DNA from: Artocarpus heterophyllus
Taxonomy: Eukaryota; Streptophyta; Magnoliopsida; Rosales; Moraceae
Reading direction: 5' to 3'
Length of the DNA stretch: 64,000 nucleotides
Assembly (NCBI GenBank): GCA_025403435.1
Contig: CM046348.1
Location: 27,835,899-27,899,898 of the forward strand
The position numbers were made by a program, and so were the translations under genes. The notes under the pieces are model-generated. The model was not told where the DNA came from. It did no database searches and worked only from the letters and a program-made list of their open reading frames with translations. This document shows, in pieces, positions 1 through 11,340 of this stretch. The stretch's first letter is position 1, and each line of letters opens with the position of its first letter.

Positions 1-1320
1 TCCAAAAGGTGTTTATTTTTTTTTTTAGCAATTTCGTTCTCTGATATAGTATCATTAAAAGAACTTTGATGAACTATACCATTTTCAAGAAAATAATTTC
101 CTAAGATCTTATTGAAATATTCCCTTCCATTATCACTCCTAAACACCTAAATGTTTGTTTGAAACTGATTTTTATCATTTTATGGAAGTTCTCAAAGAGT
201 TGCTCCCTGTCAGATTTTTCTTTTAATAAATATACCTATCTAAGTCTTATGTGATCATCAATAAATGTGACAAACCATCTTTTACCGGAAAGTGTAGTAA
301 CCTTATTTGGCCCTTAAACATCACTATGAATTAGAGAAAATGGTTTGGGGGTTTGTACGGTCGTAAAGGAAAAGATGCACAATGATGTTTTACTATCTCA
401 TACACTTCACATTGAAACAAAGATGAATCTTTATTGAAAATAACTTTGGAAACAAATATTTCAAGTGTCGAAAAACAAGATGGCCTAACCTATGATGCCA
501 TAACATAATCTCATTATCTTGAGAAACAAAAACAGATTCAAAACGATTACTATGGGTTTGTTTACTCAATTCAGTTCCATCTTCAAAGAAATAGAGTCCT
601 CCACTTTGTCTAGCATTGTCAATCATCCTCATTCAGTTCAAATCTTGGAATTCACAATGAGAAGGAAAAAACTTAGCTTTACACTTTTGCTCTTCAGTTA
701 ATTTATTGATAGACAATAAGTTAAATGACAATTTTAGGACTTGGACGTTTGTAAGAGTAGAAGATGGTGAAATGACGATTGATCTTTTTCCTACAATGGT
801 TGAAAGTAAGCCATCTACTATCTTAATTTTTTGATTACTTGCACAAGGACTGTAAGACAAGAACAATTTTTATAAACCTGTAGGTGGTCAGTTGCACCTG
901 AATCTATGATCTAGGGACAACTTTGATTGACATTGGTTAAGGCGAAGAGGTAATTACTTTTTTTGTGCTAATGAATATGAGGATTTGTACTAGAGGACAC
1001 AATTGGCCTATTTGTTCCTTTGTGAGTGGAAGCTTTTCTGAAGAAGGTTGTTGCCCTTGGCCAGTAATTGCTATTTGAAAAGCATGAATTTCTCCTCCAG
1101 CTACTCCTGACCTTTTTTTTTTTTTTTTCTAATTAGTTGGTTTGCTGTGCAATTTCCAACAACATTCCCGTGTGTGCTAGGGATGTCTATAGTGATCACA
1201 CCATGGTTTTTTGTTCTTAAAGTCCTTATTCCCTCCATCATGGCTGTAACTCTAGAAAAGCAAGGCAGATGTCTTAGTTTTAGAAGCTGATTTCTGTACA
1301 GGTTTATTGAGAGAGGGAGG
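1..1320 (-). pseudogene. Ty1/copia gag-pol remnant (Copia-L), runs off left edge
   Basis: Read on the minus strand, the order is typical of copia: gag tail, zinc knuckle, protease region, GAG-pre-integrase, integrase. A decayed CCHC knuckle lies near 1140-1205, where a Cys is replaced by Tyr and a stop is present. A post-knuckle stretch at about 1000-1110 resembles the copia gag-protease linker. The protease tail is at 633-866 (VDGLLSTIVGKRSIVISPSS). The pre-integrase motif LWHHRLGH is at about 480-520, and integrase core fragments fill 1-390 (FIDDH, SDNGREYF). Stops and shifts separate the parts, so it cannot encode a polyprotein. No LTR is visible; the right end is lost within gag and the rest lies outside the window. 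A copia origin is clear, the exact right limit is not. Confidence 0.85.
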
Positions 1321-1385
1321 TGGAAGGAAGAGATAGAGAGGAGAGAGAATGAGGCACAAAGAGGAGAGAGAAAAGGATTTGATTT
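1311..1385. repeat. GA-rich purine tract
   Basis: About 75 bases are almost wholly A and G on the plus strand (GAGAGAGGGAGG and variants). It abuts the gag end of the broken copia element. It is low-complexity sequence with no coding content. Confidence 0.7.
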
Positions 1386-2640
1386 GAGGCATATAGATGA
1401 GGGTCTTTTTAGATCTAGAGTTTGATTTAGGGTTTAGGACATTAAATGAAACAATGGGTAAAATAGAAAATAATTAATTATAATCAAATTGATAAAAAAG
1501 ACACATAATAGTTGTGAAAATACAAAAACAAGTCGGTTTTAAAAAGTCACCATTTAAGGAGGATTTTGTTTAATTTTCTCAATTTTTTTGGGTTAATAAG
1601 ACATGTGGCCCTTTTTTATTTGTAGAGTTAAAAAATGTTTCTAGTTTATGAATATTCTTTATATATACCAATGCATATGTATAAAGACAATAATGACCTA
1701 AATAATGATATTGTTAGTTTTAATTTATTTTTTTAGAATAATTAGAATATATGTATTTAAGATTTCAAATGGATTGTGATATCATTATATTTAAAAAAAA
1801 TGTATGAAATTAGGTTGTTTGTTGTTTGAATATAAATTGGTATTCAAAACAATGATTTTAAAATTCTCTCAACTAAAAGATAGATTTTTTTATGAAATCA
1901 TGTTTTATTGACAAATTAAATTTAGGATGTTCTAATTAAATTAATGATATAATATTTATTAAGTCTTTTTTGTATCTTACAAGTTATATAATTAATATAT
2001 CATTAAGTTAATGATATGTAATAATATTCTTTTTTTAAGACTTCAAGTGGTAATGATATTTCTGTTTTTTACTGATAGTTAATTAAATTAATGAAATAGC
2101 ATTAAGTCTTTTTGTGTGTCTTATAGGTTATATAATTGATATATCATTAAGTTAATGACATAATAATAATGATATTTAATGATATTATTTTTTAAGACTT
2201 CAAGCAATAATGATACTATTTATTTAGGGTGTGCTAATGTTACGGATTGGTAATAAAATAATATTACATTAAGTTAATGATATTCATTTTTTATTGCTTT
2301 TTGCTTTTCTTTTCTTTTTTTTCTAAAATTCTATTGTAAGTAATTTAATGAAATAGATGATTTTTTTGTTGTTTAAGTTACATTATAATTAATTAAGTAT
2401 ATCTATATTTCTCTAACATAATTTTTTTTACAACTCAATTATGAAAAAAATAAAAATAAGTATATGATAAAATCTACTTAAAAATATTTTTAGATTCTTA
2501 ATATATATAATTTAAAAAAAACATATAAATAATATCTATAAAATAAAGATAAATTTTAATTCACTTCTTAAAAAAAAAGAAAAAAAGAAAAACACGTTGA
2601 GTAGGTTTTACCAATTTTCCTTTTTTGTGAAATACTAGTT
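1386..2640. other. AT-rich intergenic DNA upstream of MBF1
   Basis: No coding region is seen. The stretch is very AT-rich with many TAATGATAT-type words and includes the 147-bp tandem duplication listed separately. It separates the copia remnant from the MBF1 promoter. Confidence 0.6.
1934..2225. repeat. Tandem duplication, about 147-bp unit, two copies
   Basis: The unit beginning AATTAAATTAATGA at 1934 begins again at 2081. Both copies share the order TTAAGTCTTTTT, GTTATATAAT, ATATCATTAAGTTAATGA, then TAAGACTTCAAG. The copies differ by small indels, so the duplication is not very recent. Confidence 0.75.
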
Positions 2641-2773
2641 TTCTCAATTGTGAGGCCTTATCCTTTTGGGCTAAGCACTGCTTGGCCCAAGTCCACAAGA
2701 ACAACGAGATCCCTTAAAATTAAATTTAATAAAGAGAAAAAGAGAAAAAAAAAAAATCTCTACTCTCAAGGGC

Positions 2774-2781
2774 TATATATA
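2774..2781 (+). promoter_or_regulatory. TATA box of MBF1
   Basis: TATATATA lies 101 bases before the MBF1 start codon, which would give a leader of roughly 70 bases. A TTGGCCCAA word at about 2683-2691 resembles the site II (TGGGCC) elements of plant housekeeping promoters. Confidence 0.6.
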
Positions 2782-2874
2782 TGATCTAATCCAGGCGTGC
2801 AGCAAATCCCAAAATCCCACCTTCATAAAACAAAAGCCCTAGCTGCAAAGGTTTCAAGTAACTCTCGGAGAAAA

Positions 2875-5350
2875 ATGGCAGGAATTGGCCATATCACCCA
2901 GGACTGGGAACCTGTTGTCATCAGGAAAAAGGCACCCAACGCCGCCGCCAAGAAGGACGAGAAAGCCGTCAACGCCGCTCGCCGCGCCGGCGCTGAGATT
3001 GAAACCGTCAAGAAATGTTCGTTCTCCTTTTTCTCTTCCCTCCATGAATTTTATTTCATTTCTAGTTCCTTTTTTTTTTCCTTTTATTACGGGAAAGAAG
3101 AAAATCTGATCGAGTGATTATTCGTCAAACGGATTCGATTTTTGAACCCTAGAAAAAAAAAAACAAACAAACAAAAAAAGAAAACCCGATTCGTGGTTTT
3201 ATTCTGATCATTTGATTCTTTTGTTTTTAGCATCCATATTCTTGTGATCGTCGTCGTTCTTGACGTTATCTTAAGGTTTACCATTCTGAATCGATAGACG
3301 ATGACCCATTCCGAATTTAGTATCCTGTGTTTACTTTTTGATCTATTTGAATATAACCTTTTCTTCATTTTCTTTTTTTTTTGGTTCATTTTTTATTATC
3401 ATTATGATTATTTTTTTTTGGTGTGATAGTAGATATCAGGAAACAAAATCGCATATGGATGCTAACGCAGCTCCATCATGGAGTTAAATTTCAATATCTT
3501 ATATCCGTCATTTAGTTTTTTCTTTTCATTTTTATTTTTTGAGGCCAAGAACCGTCGTCTTTAAGATAAAAAGAAGACAAAACTGTAGACTATTTGAAGA
3601 AATATAGGGCGCCATATTATCTGGTCCGTATGCGGTATTGCGGCTTCCGAAACCTTTAGAGGACATATTTTGTTTCTCTCGTGGGCATTATCTGTTGGTT
3701 TGCACTACTTTATTAATTATATATATATTTTTTCCACATGCTAATTGCTAGGATTTTCCGATTCGCATTATGATTTTTTTTTAATGTTTTATCTTTTGGT
3801 TCAAACAGCTACTGCAGGGACCAACAAAGCTGCTTCGAGTAGCACATCCTTAAACACAAGGAAACTTGATGAGGAAACAGAAAACCTTTCTCGTGAGTCC
3901 TGCTTTACCATTCATAAGTGGTAGTTTTCTATGTTACTCTCCATGGATGTTGATTATTGGTCTTTTGTGTTTTGCATGTAAGTTCAGGGCACCTGTCATG
4001 AATGGTTTAAACACACTGTCATTTGTGAAAGTTACCTAGTTTTGCTTGCTTTTCTAGCATAGAAACGATTTTACTTTCTTTAAACGGGGTTTAAAATGTA
4101 GCTTTTATCATGTTATGTAGGTTTGAGAAGCTCCATAAACACAGTCATGTCATAATTTATATATTGTCTGTAACTAACGTACTGAGCTTGGAGTTCATGT
4201 GTCAATTTAACTATACCTTTTCAGTTTCTCCTTTATCATCTTTTCTATCCCGTATTCTTATCTGTATTTCCCTTGTACCCCTTTTTTAAAGTTTTGCCTT
4301 GATCTCGATCATTGACATATACATGGAGTGGTTTATTGATAGTACAGGTTAGATTGTATAAGCCTAGCAATTCCGAGGTGGAGATATGTGGTATCATGAG
4401 CTTCTTGGTCTTACAACCAATTCTTTCAGTGTTTTAACTTTTGTTACGGCTAATGTCAAGCTTTTCTTGATATTTTGATGCTTCTTCCTTTTTTATTACT
4501 GCAATTCACTGTCGTAGGTGATGTGGATTTATGGTTTGAGTAATAGTACGAACTATTGTTCTGAGAAAGAGTAGAATATATGATGAACGAGTAAGGTATG
4601 AAAAAGAAGTGTTGATTTGCTTGAAGTTTAAAGAAAGGATTAAATATTTCAGTGCTTGCACAAGAAAATTGCGCATGGTATATTTGCCTATGTAACTGTT
4701 GTTACTAGTATTCACCTATATGTGCTTGTACGCTTTGGTCATCTAGTGGAGCTAAACAATGTGTCATTGGCCTGCCTTAAGAACACGCTTCTCAGATCTG
4801 TAGTAGTTAGCTATTTGTAGTTATTCTATTTCTGAAATACAATACTAGTGAGGATGTGATGCATTTCTTTTTTGCCCCTTTTTTCTGTACCACTTTACCC
4901 TAACTTATAACTTGTAACTGTTATTGTATTTTTTATTTTTTTAAGATGTTAAAGGTAAAGGTACTTTCCTTGCTATGTTTTTTGTGCTTCATCATGTATA
5001 ATTATTATCTGATTTGTAATCCAGATGACCGTGTACCAACTGAGCTGAAGAAAGCTATTATGCAAGCCAGGATGGATAAGAAACTTACCCAGTCTCAACT
5101 TGCTCAAGTATGACTTTTGTCTATTTCTCTCTACAGTGGTTTTTTTTTTTTTTTTTTTTGGCCATGCATATTAACTTTATTAATTGGAATATGCTTGCTT
5201 TGCTTTCCTTTTTTTTTTTTTTTTGGGCAGATGATTAATGAGAAACCCCAGGTGATCCAAGATTATGAATCGGGGAAGGCTATTCCAAATCAACAGATAA
5301 TTACAAAGCTGGAGAGAGCTCTTGGAACGAAACTACGAGGAAAGAAGTGA
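2875..5350 (+). CDS. MBF1: Multiprotein bridging factor 1 (MBF1a/b type), four exons
   Basis: This is a transcriptional coactivator that in plants and animals bridges bZIP-type activators and TBP, acting in the nucleus and cytoplasm. Exons are 2875-3016, 3809-3892, 5025-5107 and 5231-5350. All introns are GT-AG and the reading phase is kept at each joint. The spliced product is 142 residues, the usual MBF1a/b length. Residues 1 to about 70 form the MBF1 N-terminal domain ([19 protein letters not shown]), followed by a Cro/C1-type helix-turn-helix at about 83-137 (KLTQSQLAQ, then [14 protein letters not shown]) and the basic tail KLRGKK. The intron pattern argues against the heat-induced MBF1c type, which is usually intronless. 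The start is the first ATG after the TATA box and matches the conserved N-terminus. No key residue appears lost. Confidence 0.96.
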
Positions 5351-5810
5351 AGAGTCCTTTAAAATTTACAGGGGAAGCCTTATGTTCTGGTTGGTCTAAG
5401 TTTGAATTAAGTGTAACGCATGAATGTGTGGTGGCTAGTCTTCCCAAAGTCAAAATATGTGTCATGTGCAGAAACTTGTGTTTTGTAAGAATGTTCCTCA
5501 GAATTGCTCGTGTGACGAGTCAATCGTTTATGTTGTAAAACAAGTATTGGCATTTTCAGTCTTTCTAATGCTTTCCTCTCTGTTCGTCACAAACAAGAGC
5601 ATTATGTGTTTGAGCGTCTGCACTACAAAGTGGACATTGTAACTTCAGTTGCAGCTTATGTTCTTAGGCATATGTCTCACCATGATTGTCTTAGCGAGGC
5701 TTCGCTTATGTTCCTTTGTTTGTTCCTATTGTTTTATTTCAGCTTTATGATTTGCATTTCCATCCAATTGGCTGCTGTTAAGGTTTTCAAGGAAAAGAGC
5801 AGTACCATTT
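5351..5810 (+). other. Probable MBF1 3' untranslated region
   Basis: The sequence after the MBF1 stop is T-rich with moderate GC, lacks repeats, and has no convincing coding frame, as expected of a 3' UTR. The cleavage site cannot be placed from sequence alone. After about 5890 the sequence changes to A-rich and MITE-like. Confidence 0.45.
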
Positions 5811-5965
5811 AGCCTAGCCCCCCGTCAGACACAAGCTGGTGGGGCCATAGCTGCATCGGGCTAAACAACATTTTTCCAAGCAAAGTTGGTTGGCAACATA
5901 AAAAAAAAAAAAAAAAGAAAGTAGGGGGGTAATGGTGGAGCAGAGCGCTATATTTTAATAGCAAG

Positions 5966-6272
5966 TGTAGGGTGTTTGGGCGGTTAGAATTATTGCTGTA
6001 GATTCAAATAGTGTAAAAATTTTTATAGTATAAAGTTTTCATATGTTATAGTATTTTGAACAAAAACTATAGTTTTAAATATACATTTTAATTGGCTGTT
6101 TGGTTGAGTGGTGGGAACCATGGTTTTCATTATAAACTCAGTTATGAACAGTATAAAGTTTTCATATACTACAATAACAATAAAAAAATTGCTATAGTTT
6201 TAAGTTTTCATATGTTATAATAAAAATAATTCTAAGCAATGGTTTTTATCACCCTTTTAAACGCTCTCTAAA
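5966..6272. mobile_element. MITE-like AT-rich element (uncertain)
   Basis: The left side reads GGGTGTTTGGGCGGTTAG. The right side, in reverse complement, reads GCGTTTAAAAGGGTGA, an imperfect inverted match typical of small hAT-like elements. Inside, the word AGTTTTCATATGTTATA is repeated. I could not fix a target-site duplication, so the limits are tentative. Confidence 0.3.
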
Positions 6273-6280
6273 TATCCTGA

Positions 6281-6326
6281 GTTTCATTGCTTGGGGTTTG
6301 TAAGTTTCATTGCTTGGGGTTTGTAG
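6281..6326. repeat. Perfect 23-bp tandem duplication
   Basis: A 23-base unit starting GTTTCATTGCTTGGGG at 6281 is repeated at once from 6304, differing only at the last base. Confidence 0.85.
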
Positions 6327-6882
6327 GTGCAGCTTACTTTTTCCACTACTTTTTTATTGGTTGCAACAGTGCTGGCAGTGCTCTCAAATATTTTTTCTGT
6401 ATGAATGTTGTCTCCTCTAGTTGACTGTTTGATTCTGAGTTTTTTAACTTCTATAGACTTAGTGCAGTGGCAACTCTAGTTTAACGATGGTTGCTAATAT
6501 GGCATTAAAGGCCTTTTGGAATCCTCCTTTAAAATTAGTTCACGAACAGGTAAGAAATAATTTTAAAAAAACCAGCAAAACATAAAATGAAATTAGATTT
6601 GATTTCATATGTGTTCTTGAACTCTGCCCTTAGTCATGGCAGGAGGGCATCTTCAACGATAGAGATACATCGTAAAATTGATCAAGTACCACCCATGGCC
6701 ACACCTACCCTGCGCTCATTGAAAACGTGCAATATTTCTTCCAAAAGGATTGATTCTGTATAGATGATTGACCACACAACTTATCTACTAATCTTGTTGG
6801 ATTTTCTGTCTTCTTTCTTTTTTCCTCCCTCTTCTTTTTACTCCTGTGCCGCTCATGGCATTAACATTTACTGGCAAATGGC

Positions 6883-7222
6883 GTACGAAAGTAGGTTGTC
6901 CTCCAGCATTTATTTCTTTTCACATGATTTGTGTTTGTACTTGCGAGAAACTTAAGGTCTGTTTGATAAATGGATTCGAATTAGTTTTAATTTGAGTTAG
7001 TGTGATTTGAATTAAGATTTGAGTTCATGATTTGAATTATTATTCGAATTACGTACGAAAGGGTCCTCCAACATTTCTTTCTTTTCACATGATTTGTGTT
7101 TGTACTTGCGAGAAACTTAAGGTCCGTTTGGTAAATGGATTCGAATTAGTTTTAATTTGAGTTAGTGTGATTTGAATTAAGATTTAAGTTCGTGATTTGA
7201 ATTATTATTCAAATTAACGTTT
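6883..7222. repeat. 170-bp tandem duplication
   Basis: The unit starting GTACGAAA at 6883 starts again at 7053. The two copies stay aligned for about 170 bases with a few substitutions and include the left end of the Tourist-like MITE (AAGGTCTGTTTG in copy 1, AAGGTCCGTTTG in copy 2). Confidence 0.9.
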
Positions 7223-7667
7223 AGATGTACATTCAAGTTTTAATCTAAGTATGGAATAAAATTGAAATTTGTGTTTGGAGAGATAGTAAAGATAGTTTTT
7301 GATTTATTAATAAATCTAATAAAATCTTAATGTTAATGATATTAAAAAATATGCAATATAGATATTGATTTATTCCTCTCTTCATTAGGAACACAGTGAA
7401 AAAAGAATAAACTCAATTGGATATCAAATGAAGAAGTTATGATCTTTTTTTCTCAAATATAGGAGAGAGAATTTTAGTTTTTACTATAACAAAGATATCC
7501 GAGTATCAAAAGTTTAAAGGGGATGAGAACTCTGAAAACTTGAATTCTTAATACTCAAATGATTAAGATTTTGGGAGAAACAAATACGTATCCAAATGAT
7601 TCTTGATACTCGAATCTAAATTTGAGTCCATTGAGTTCAAAGAATGCATGAAACAAACATACCCTTA
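7117..7667. mobile_element. Tourist-like MITE (PIF/Harbinger type)
   Basis: The left end reads TTA then AGGTCCGTTTGG. The right end, in reverse complement, reads TTA then AGGGTATGTTTG. This matches the GGGTCTGTTTGG-type terminal repeat and TTA/TAA target duplication known for Tourist elements. The interior is AT-rich and non-coding, with many GAATT words. A second copy of the left end lies at 6952 because of the tandem duplication. Confidence 0.55.
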
Positions 7668-7866
7668 ATTAATTTTATTACTTTATCAAGAGATTTATAT
7701 TTATTTGCACAGGTTGATCTTTAATGTAATTAAGAAATTTAACCAATTGAGTTCGTTACTTTATCAGGAGATGTATATTTGTTTGGCCACGTTAAGTTAG
7801 AACTTGAATTCACTTGCTACAAATTTACGGTTTACACATTGGTGATAAAAGTAGCATATGTTCAAT

Positions 7867-8574
7867 TTGAAGTATGAGCCATAAACAAACATGGTTCTTC
7901 TATTGAAATTTTAACGAAAAATTTAAAAAATTTTAAAATTAAGAGTATTTTGGTAATATACTTATAAAAGTAACCACACAAATTATAACTACAATAAAAA
8001 TACTCTTTATTGATGATTAAAAACAAAAATAAAAGCAATTAAAGCTATAATACCATTTCGATCCCTCTTTTTTTGATACATCAAAATTTTTTAAAGGAAT
8101 TTTATTAATTTTTTTACCTCCAAAAAGTATTTTGAAATTTTAAAAATGATAAATACTACTGAAAACTTCAAAAGTAAGAAAGAATTTTTATAAAACCATT
8201 TGATTTTTTTTTCTCTTTGAAACATTTATGTTATATTTTTTGTTATATTAAATATATTTTTGTTATATTCTTTTTTTTCCACAGGCATCTATAACTTTTA
8301 AAATTTCAAAATACATTTTGAGTGTGAAAAAAATTAATAAAATTTCAAAGAAAATTTCGGTATATTGAAATAAAGAGGGATCCAAATGGTATTATGGTTT
8401 AATTTTTTTTTTTTTGTTTTTAATCGTTAACAAAAACTATTTTTATTATAGTTTTAATTTTTGTGGTTGTTTTATAAATAGATTACCAAAATACTCATAA
8501 TTTTAAAATTATTTGTCAAATTTCTGTTAAAATTCTAACAGAAGAACCATTTTTGTTAATGCCTCATACTTCAA
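7867..8574. mobile_element. Foldback element / long inverted repeat
   Basis: The left arm 7867-8149 and right arm 8295-8574 are inverted copies of one another, each about 280 bp, around a spacer of about 145 bp. The match can be followed from TTGAAGTATGAG at the outer end through GAGTATTTTGGTAAT to ATTTTGAAATTTTAAAA at the inner end. No frame codes for protein. A transcript would fold into one long hairpin. It may be a MITE with long terminal repeats; flanking duplications could not be confirmed. Confidence 0.85.
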
Positions 8575-8589
8575 GAGAACAAATATTAC

Positions 8590-9090
8590 ATTTCAAAATT
8601 TGAGCGCAAAGCGTTACAAGGGCTATAGTTTGGGAGAAATTTTTGAAATTAATCCAATAAAATAGTAGCTATTATATATGGTTGTTTGACCAAATTAGAA
8701 TGTATTATTTGACATTAATAACGAAGTCAGAAATTACCATCCTTCTTGTCTTAAGATTATACTGTGTGATCATATATGATATTACAATAAGAGGCAGAGC
8801 TACATTGGAATGAGAGAGGTGGCCACCCCCTTGAACCAATGGCTCCTTTTACTTTTGTTCCTTTAAAAATATATTTTTTACTATTTTCTCACTACTTGCC
8901 ACCCCACCCTGAAATTTTATAAATTGCATTATAAAAGTAGAATTTTTTTAAAATATTTCTATTATATTTTTAAGTTTTTACTTTTAAATATACTTATATT
9001 TCAAGCATAATATTCCAAACAAATCAAATATTATCTATAGTACCGCTCTAACTTTTAAAAAAGTGAATTAAACTTATCAGGCCTTAGTAT
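8590..9090. other. Intergenic, AT-rich; upstream of phospholipase gene
   Basis: No coding frame or clear repeat is seen. It presumably holds the distal promoter of the phospholipase A1 gene that follows. Confidence 0.4.
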
Positions 9091-9097
9091 TGCTTTT

Positions 9098-9105
9098 TAT
9101 AAATA
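9098..9105 (+). promoter_or_regulatory. TATA box of phospholipase A1 gene
   Basis: TATAAATA fits the plant TATA consensus and lies 184 bases before the ATG, implying a leader of about 150 bases. A CCAAT-like ACCAATAAAT word lies at about 9198. Confidence 0.65.
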
Positions 9106-9281
9106 AAGGCATGATGCATATACAATTCCAAAGAAAAAAGGTATCTGCAACCACTACCTAGCCCATGTAGGAATATCTTATCCGAATTCCTAAATAACCA
9201 ATAAATCCCCTTAAACATATATCCTTAAAACTCCCTTTCAAATACTCCTTTTACTTTCTCGCCGACAATTTCTTGCCGACA

Positions 9282-10493
9282 ATGACGACGACAAAATCCG
9301 AACCAACATGGGAAGAGCTACTCGGAGCCAACAACTGGGAGGGCCTTCTTGAACCCCTCCACCTCGCTCTCCGGAAGCTCATCCTCCGTTGCGGCGACTT
9401 CTGCCAAGTCACCTACGATGCCTTCAACGGCGACCAGAACTCCAAGTACTGCGGCGCCAGCCGCTACGGCAAGTCCTCCATCTTCCGCGAAGTCTTCCTC
9501 CCGAACGCCTCCTCCTATGACGCCGTTTCCTTCCTCTACGCCACCGCCCGCGTCAGCCTACCCGAGGCCCTCATCCTCCACTCCCGCTCCCACGACTCCT
9601 GGGACCGCGAGTCCAACTGGATAGGCTACATCGCTGTCACCACCGACCGTGCCAGCAGATCCCTCGGCCGGAGAGAGATCTACGTCGCGTGGCGCGGCAC
9701 GATAAGGGATTACGAGTGGATCAACGTCTTAGGGGCCGACAAAGACTCCGCCAAGCCTTTGCTTGATGGAGAAAACAATACTGATGATGACGCTAAAGTC
9801 ATGAGGGGCTGGCTTAGTATTTACACCTCCGATAATCCCGATTCGCCCTTTGTGAAAACAAGTGCGAGAGTTCAACTTCAGACCAGAATCAAAGAACTTG
9901 TGGAGAAATACATGAAATACGAAAAGGTCAGCGTTGTTATATGCGGACATAGTCTAGGCGCGGCCCTGGCGATTCTGAGCGGTTTCGATCTGGTAGAAAA
10001 TGGCATCGTTCCGGAGAGTGTGCCGGTCACGGCTTTCGTGTTCGGGTGTCCCAAAGTGGGGAACAAGGAGTTCAAGGAGAGAGCGGAGAAGCAACGGAAC
10101 CTCAAGATTCTCCACACGAAGAACGCTATCGACCTAATACCGCTGTACCCGGGGCCGTTGTCGCCGGGGTACGTGGACATGGGAACGAAGCTGGTGATCG
10201 ATACGAGGAAGTCGCCGCACCTGGCCAAGTCGTCGTATCCGGGGGACTGGCACAACTTGCAGGGGATGTTGCATGTGGTGGCAGGGTGGAATGGGGAAGA
10301 TAAGGAGTTCGAGATGAAGGTGAAGAGGAGCTTTGCGTTGGTGAACAAGTCGAGTGGGTTTTTAAAAGACGATTACTTGGTGCCCCACTCGTGGTGGGCG
10401 GAGAAGAACAAAGGGATGGTTCTGGATGAGACTACTGAAGACTGGGCCTTGGCTCCGCCGGATGATGAGGATTTGCCTGTCCCTGAGTTTTGA
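9282..10493 (+). CDS. Phospholipase A1-II (DAD1-like class II, DSEL-like lipase)
   Basis: This intronless gene encodes a 403-residue lipase_3 family enzyme that should release the sn-1 acyl chain from glycerolipids. The nucleophile elbow GHSLG is at 222-226 with Ser224 as nucleophile, preceded by VSVVIC. The likely acid is Asp284 (NAIDLIPLYP) and the likely His is His324 (WHNLQGMLH). YVAWRGT at about 134-140 is the conserved oxyanion-side strand. There is no N-terminal transit or signal peptide, as in class II members; this suggests a cytosolic enzyme, unlike plastid DAD1. The C-terminus carries the family block LVNKSSGFLKDDYLVP. An in-frame extension to 9273 has no ATG, so ATG 9282 is the start. 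The 5' half is markedly richer in GC than its surroundings. Class is secure; the exact physiological lipid substrate is not. Confidence 0.95.
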   Translation: MTTTKSEPTWEELLGANNWEGLLEPLHLALRKLILRCGDFCQVTYDAFNGDQNSKYCGASRYGKSSIFREVFLPNASSYDAVSFLYATARVSLPEALILHSRSHDSWDRESNWIGYIAVTTDRASRSLGRREIYVAWRGTIRDYEWINVLGADKDSAKPLLDGENNTDDDAKVMRGWLSIYTSDNPDSPFVKTSARVQLQTRIKELVEKYMKYEKVSVVICGHSLGAALAILSGFDLVENGIVPESVPVTAFVFGCPKVGNKEFKERAEKQRNLKILHTKNAIDLIPLYPGPLSPGYVDMGTKLVIDTRKSPHLAKSSYPGDWHNLQGMLHVVAGWNGEDKEFEMKVKRSFALVNKSSGFLKDDYLVPHSWWAEKNKGMVLDETTEDWALAPPDDEDLPVPEF

Positions 10494-10508
10494 ACTACTT
10501 TCTAGTTC

Positions 10509-10534
10509 AATAAATATATATTTCTACTAATAAA
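10509..10534 (+). terminator. Polyadenylation signals of phospholipase gene
   Basis: AATAAA occurs at 10509-10514 and again at 10529-10534, 16 and 36 bases after the stop codon. Both are in the usual place for near-upstream polyadenylation elements. Confidence 0.55.
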
Positions 10535-10724
10535 ATCCTGGCTGGAAAATGGAATGGTGGTATTATGGTACGTGTATATATTTAATGAGCTATATATGTG
10601 ACTTTCCAAAATTATATGAATCAGAGCATAGAGCATCTCATATCAAATTTTATTCTACGGTGCTTACTCTCTGTTTTAAGCAATATTTAGGAGAGCACAA
10701 ATCACCAAATTGATAAATGATACA

Positions 10725-10771
10725 ATACATACATACATACATAAACATACATATATATATATATATATATA
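10725..10771. repeat. Compound microsatellite (ATAC)n-(AT)n
   Basis: Several ATAC/ACAT units are followed by about ten AT dinucleotides. It is a simple repeat downstream of the phospholipase gene. Confidence 0.9.
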
Positions 10772-11340
10772 CAAACTTAGATGTGGGAAAGTTAAACTCT
10801 AAATTTCGACATTGGAAATGGGTATAGAATTAAAACTAATTAGGAATTTTTTTTAAAATATATTTTATTAGATCAATTTCAATTGTGTCCTTAAATTTTA
10901 TTACCAGTATCATTTCGGCTTCAGAACATCCATTTAATATTCATAGTAGTTTTTGAATTTTTTTAAATAGGCAACATGCTCCCTGCACCTAAAATTTGGA
11001 TCAAAATTGATAAATCATCGAGGAAAAAATTTGAAATTATAAGACAATTTGAGATACTCTGTTTTCCCCCTCTTAGATTTCAAGATACTTCTTTTTTTTT
11101 GGTTGCATATCTCAATATTTTCACAAAATTAAATATTTCATCTATCAAAATATCTCTATGCAGTTTATAGCTTTATAAAACCATAAAATCATTTAAGTTT
11201 GACACTGTCTACATTTTCACAAAGGAAGTTATTTTAGAGTTTTATAGTATTTTTATTGTAGTTCCAGCTTGAGTTTCCATTGTCCTAGTTCCAAAATCTA
11301 TCCAAAAAAAAAAAAAATTAGGGTTATTAACACTAATATC
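10772..11340. other. AT-rich intergenic DNA without visible genes
   Basis: No coding frame, repeat pair or RNA gene is supported here. Confidence 0.5.

Noticed and set aside
5117..5350. A 77-codon frame starting upstream of MBF1 exon 4
   Set aside because: Its first part is poly-T intron sequence; only 5231-5350 is coding.
9273..9281. An N-terminal extension of the phospholipase A1
   Set aside because: It would need a TTG start. ATG 9282 is in frame, is preceded by a clear TATA box, and gives a normal family N-terminus.
9729..10348. Long minus-strand and alternative-frame readings over the phospholipase gene
   Set aside because: They are antisense or shifted shadows of a GC-rich coding region and resemble no protein family.
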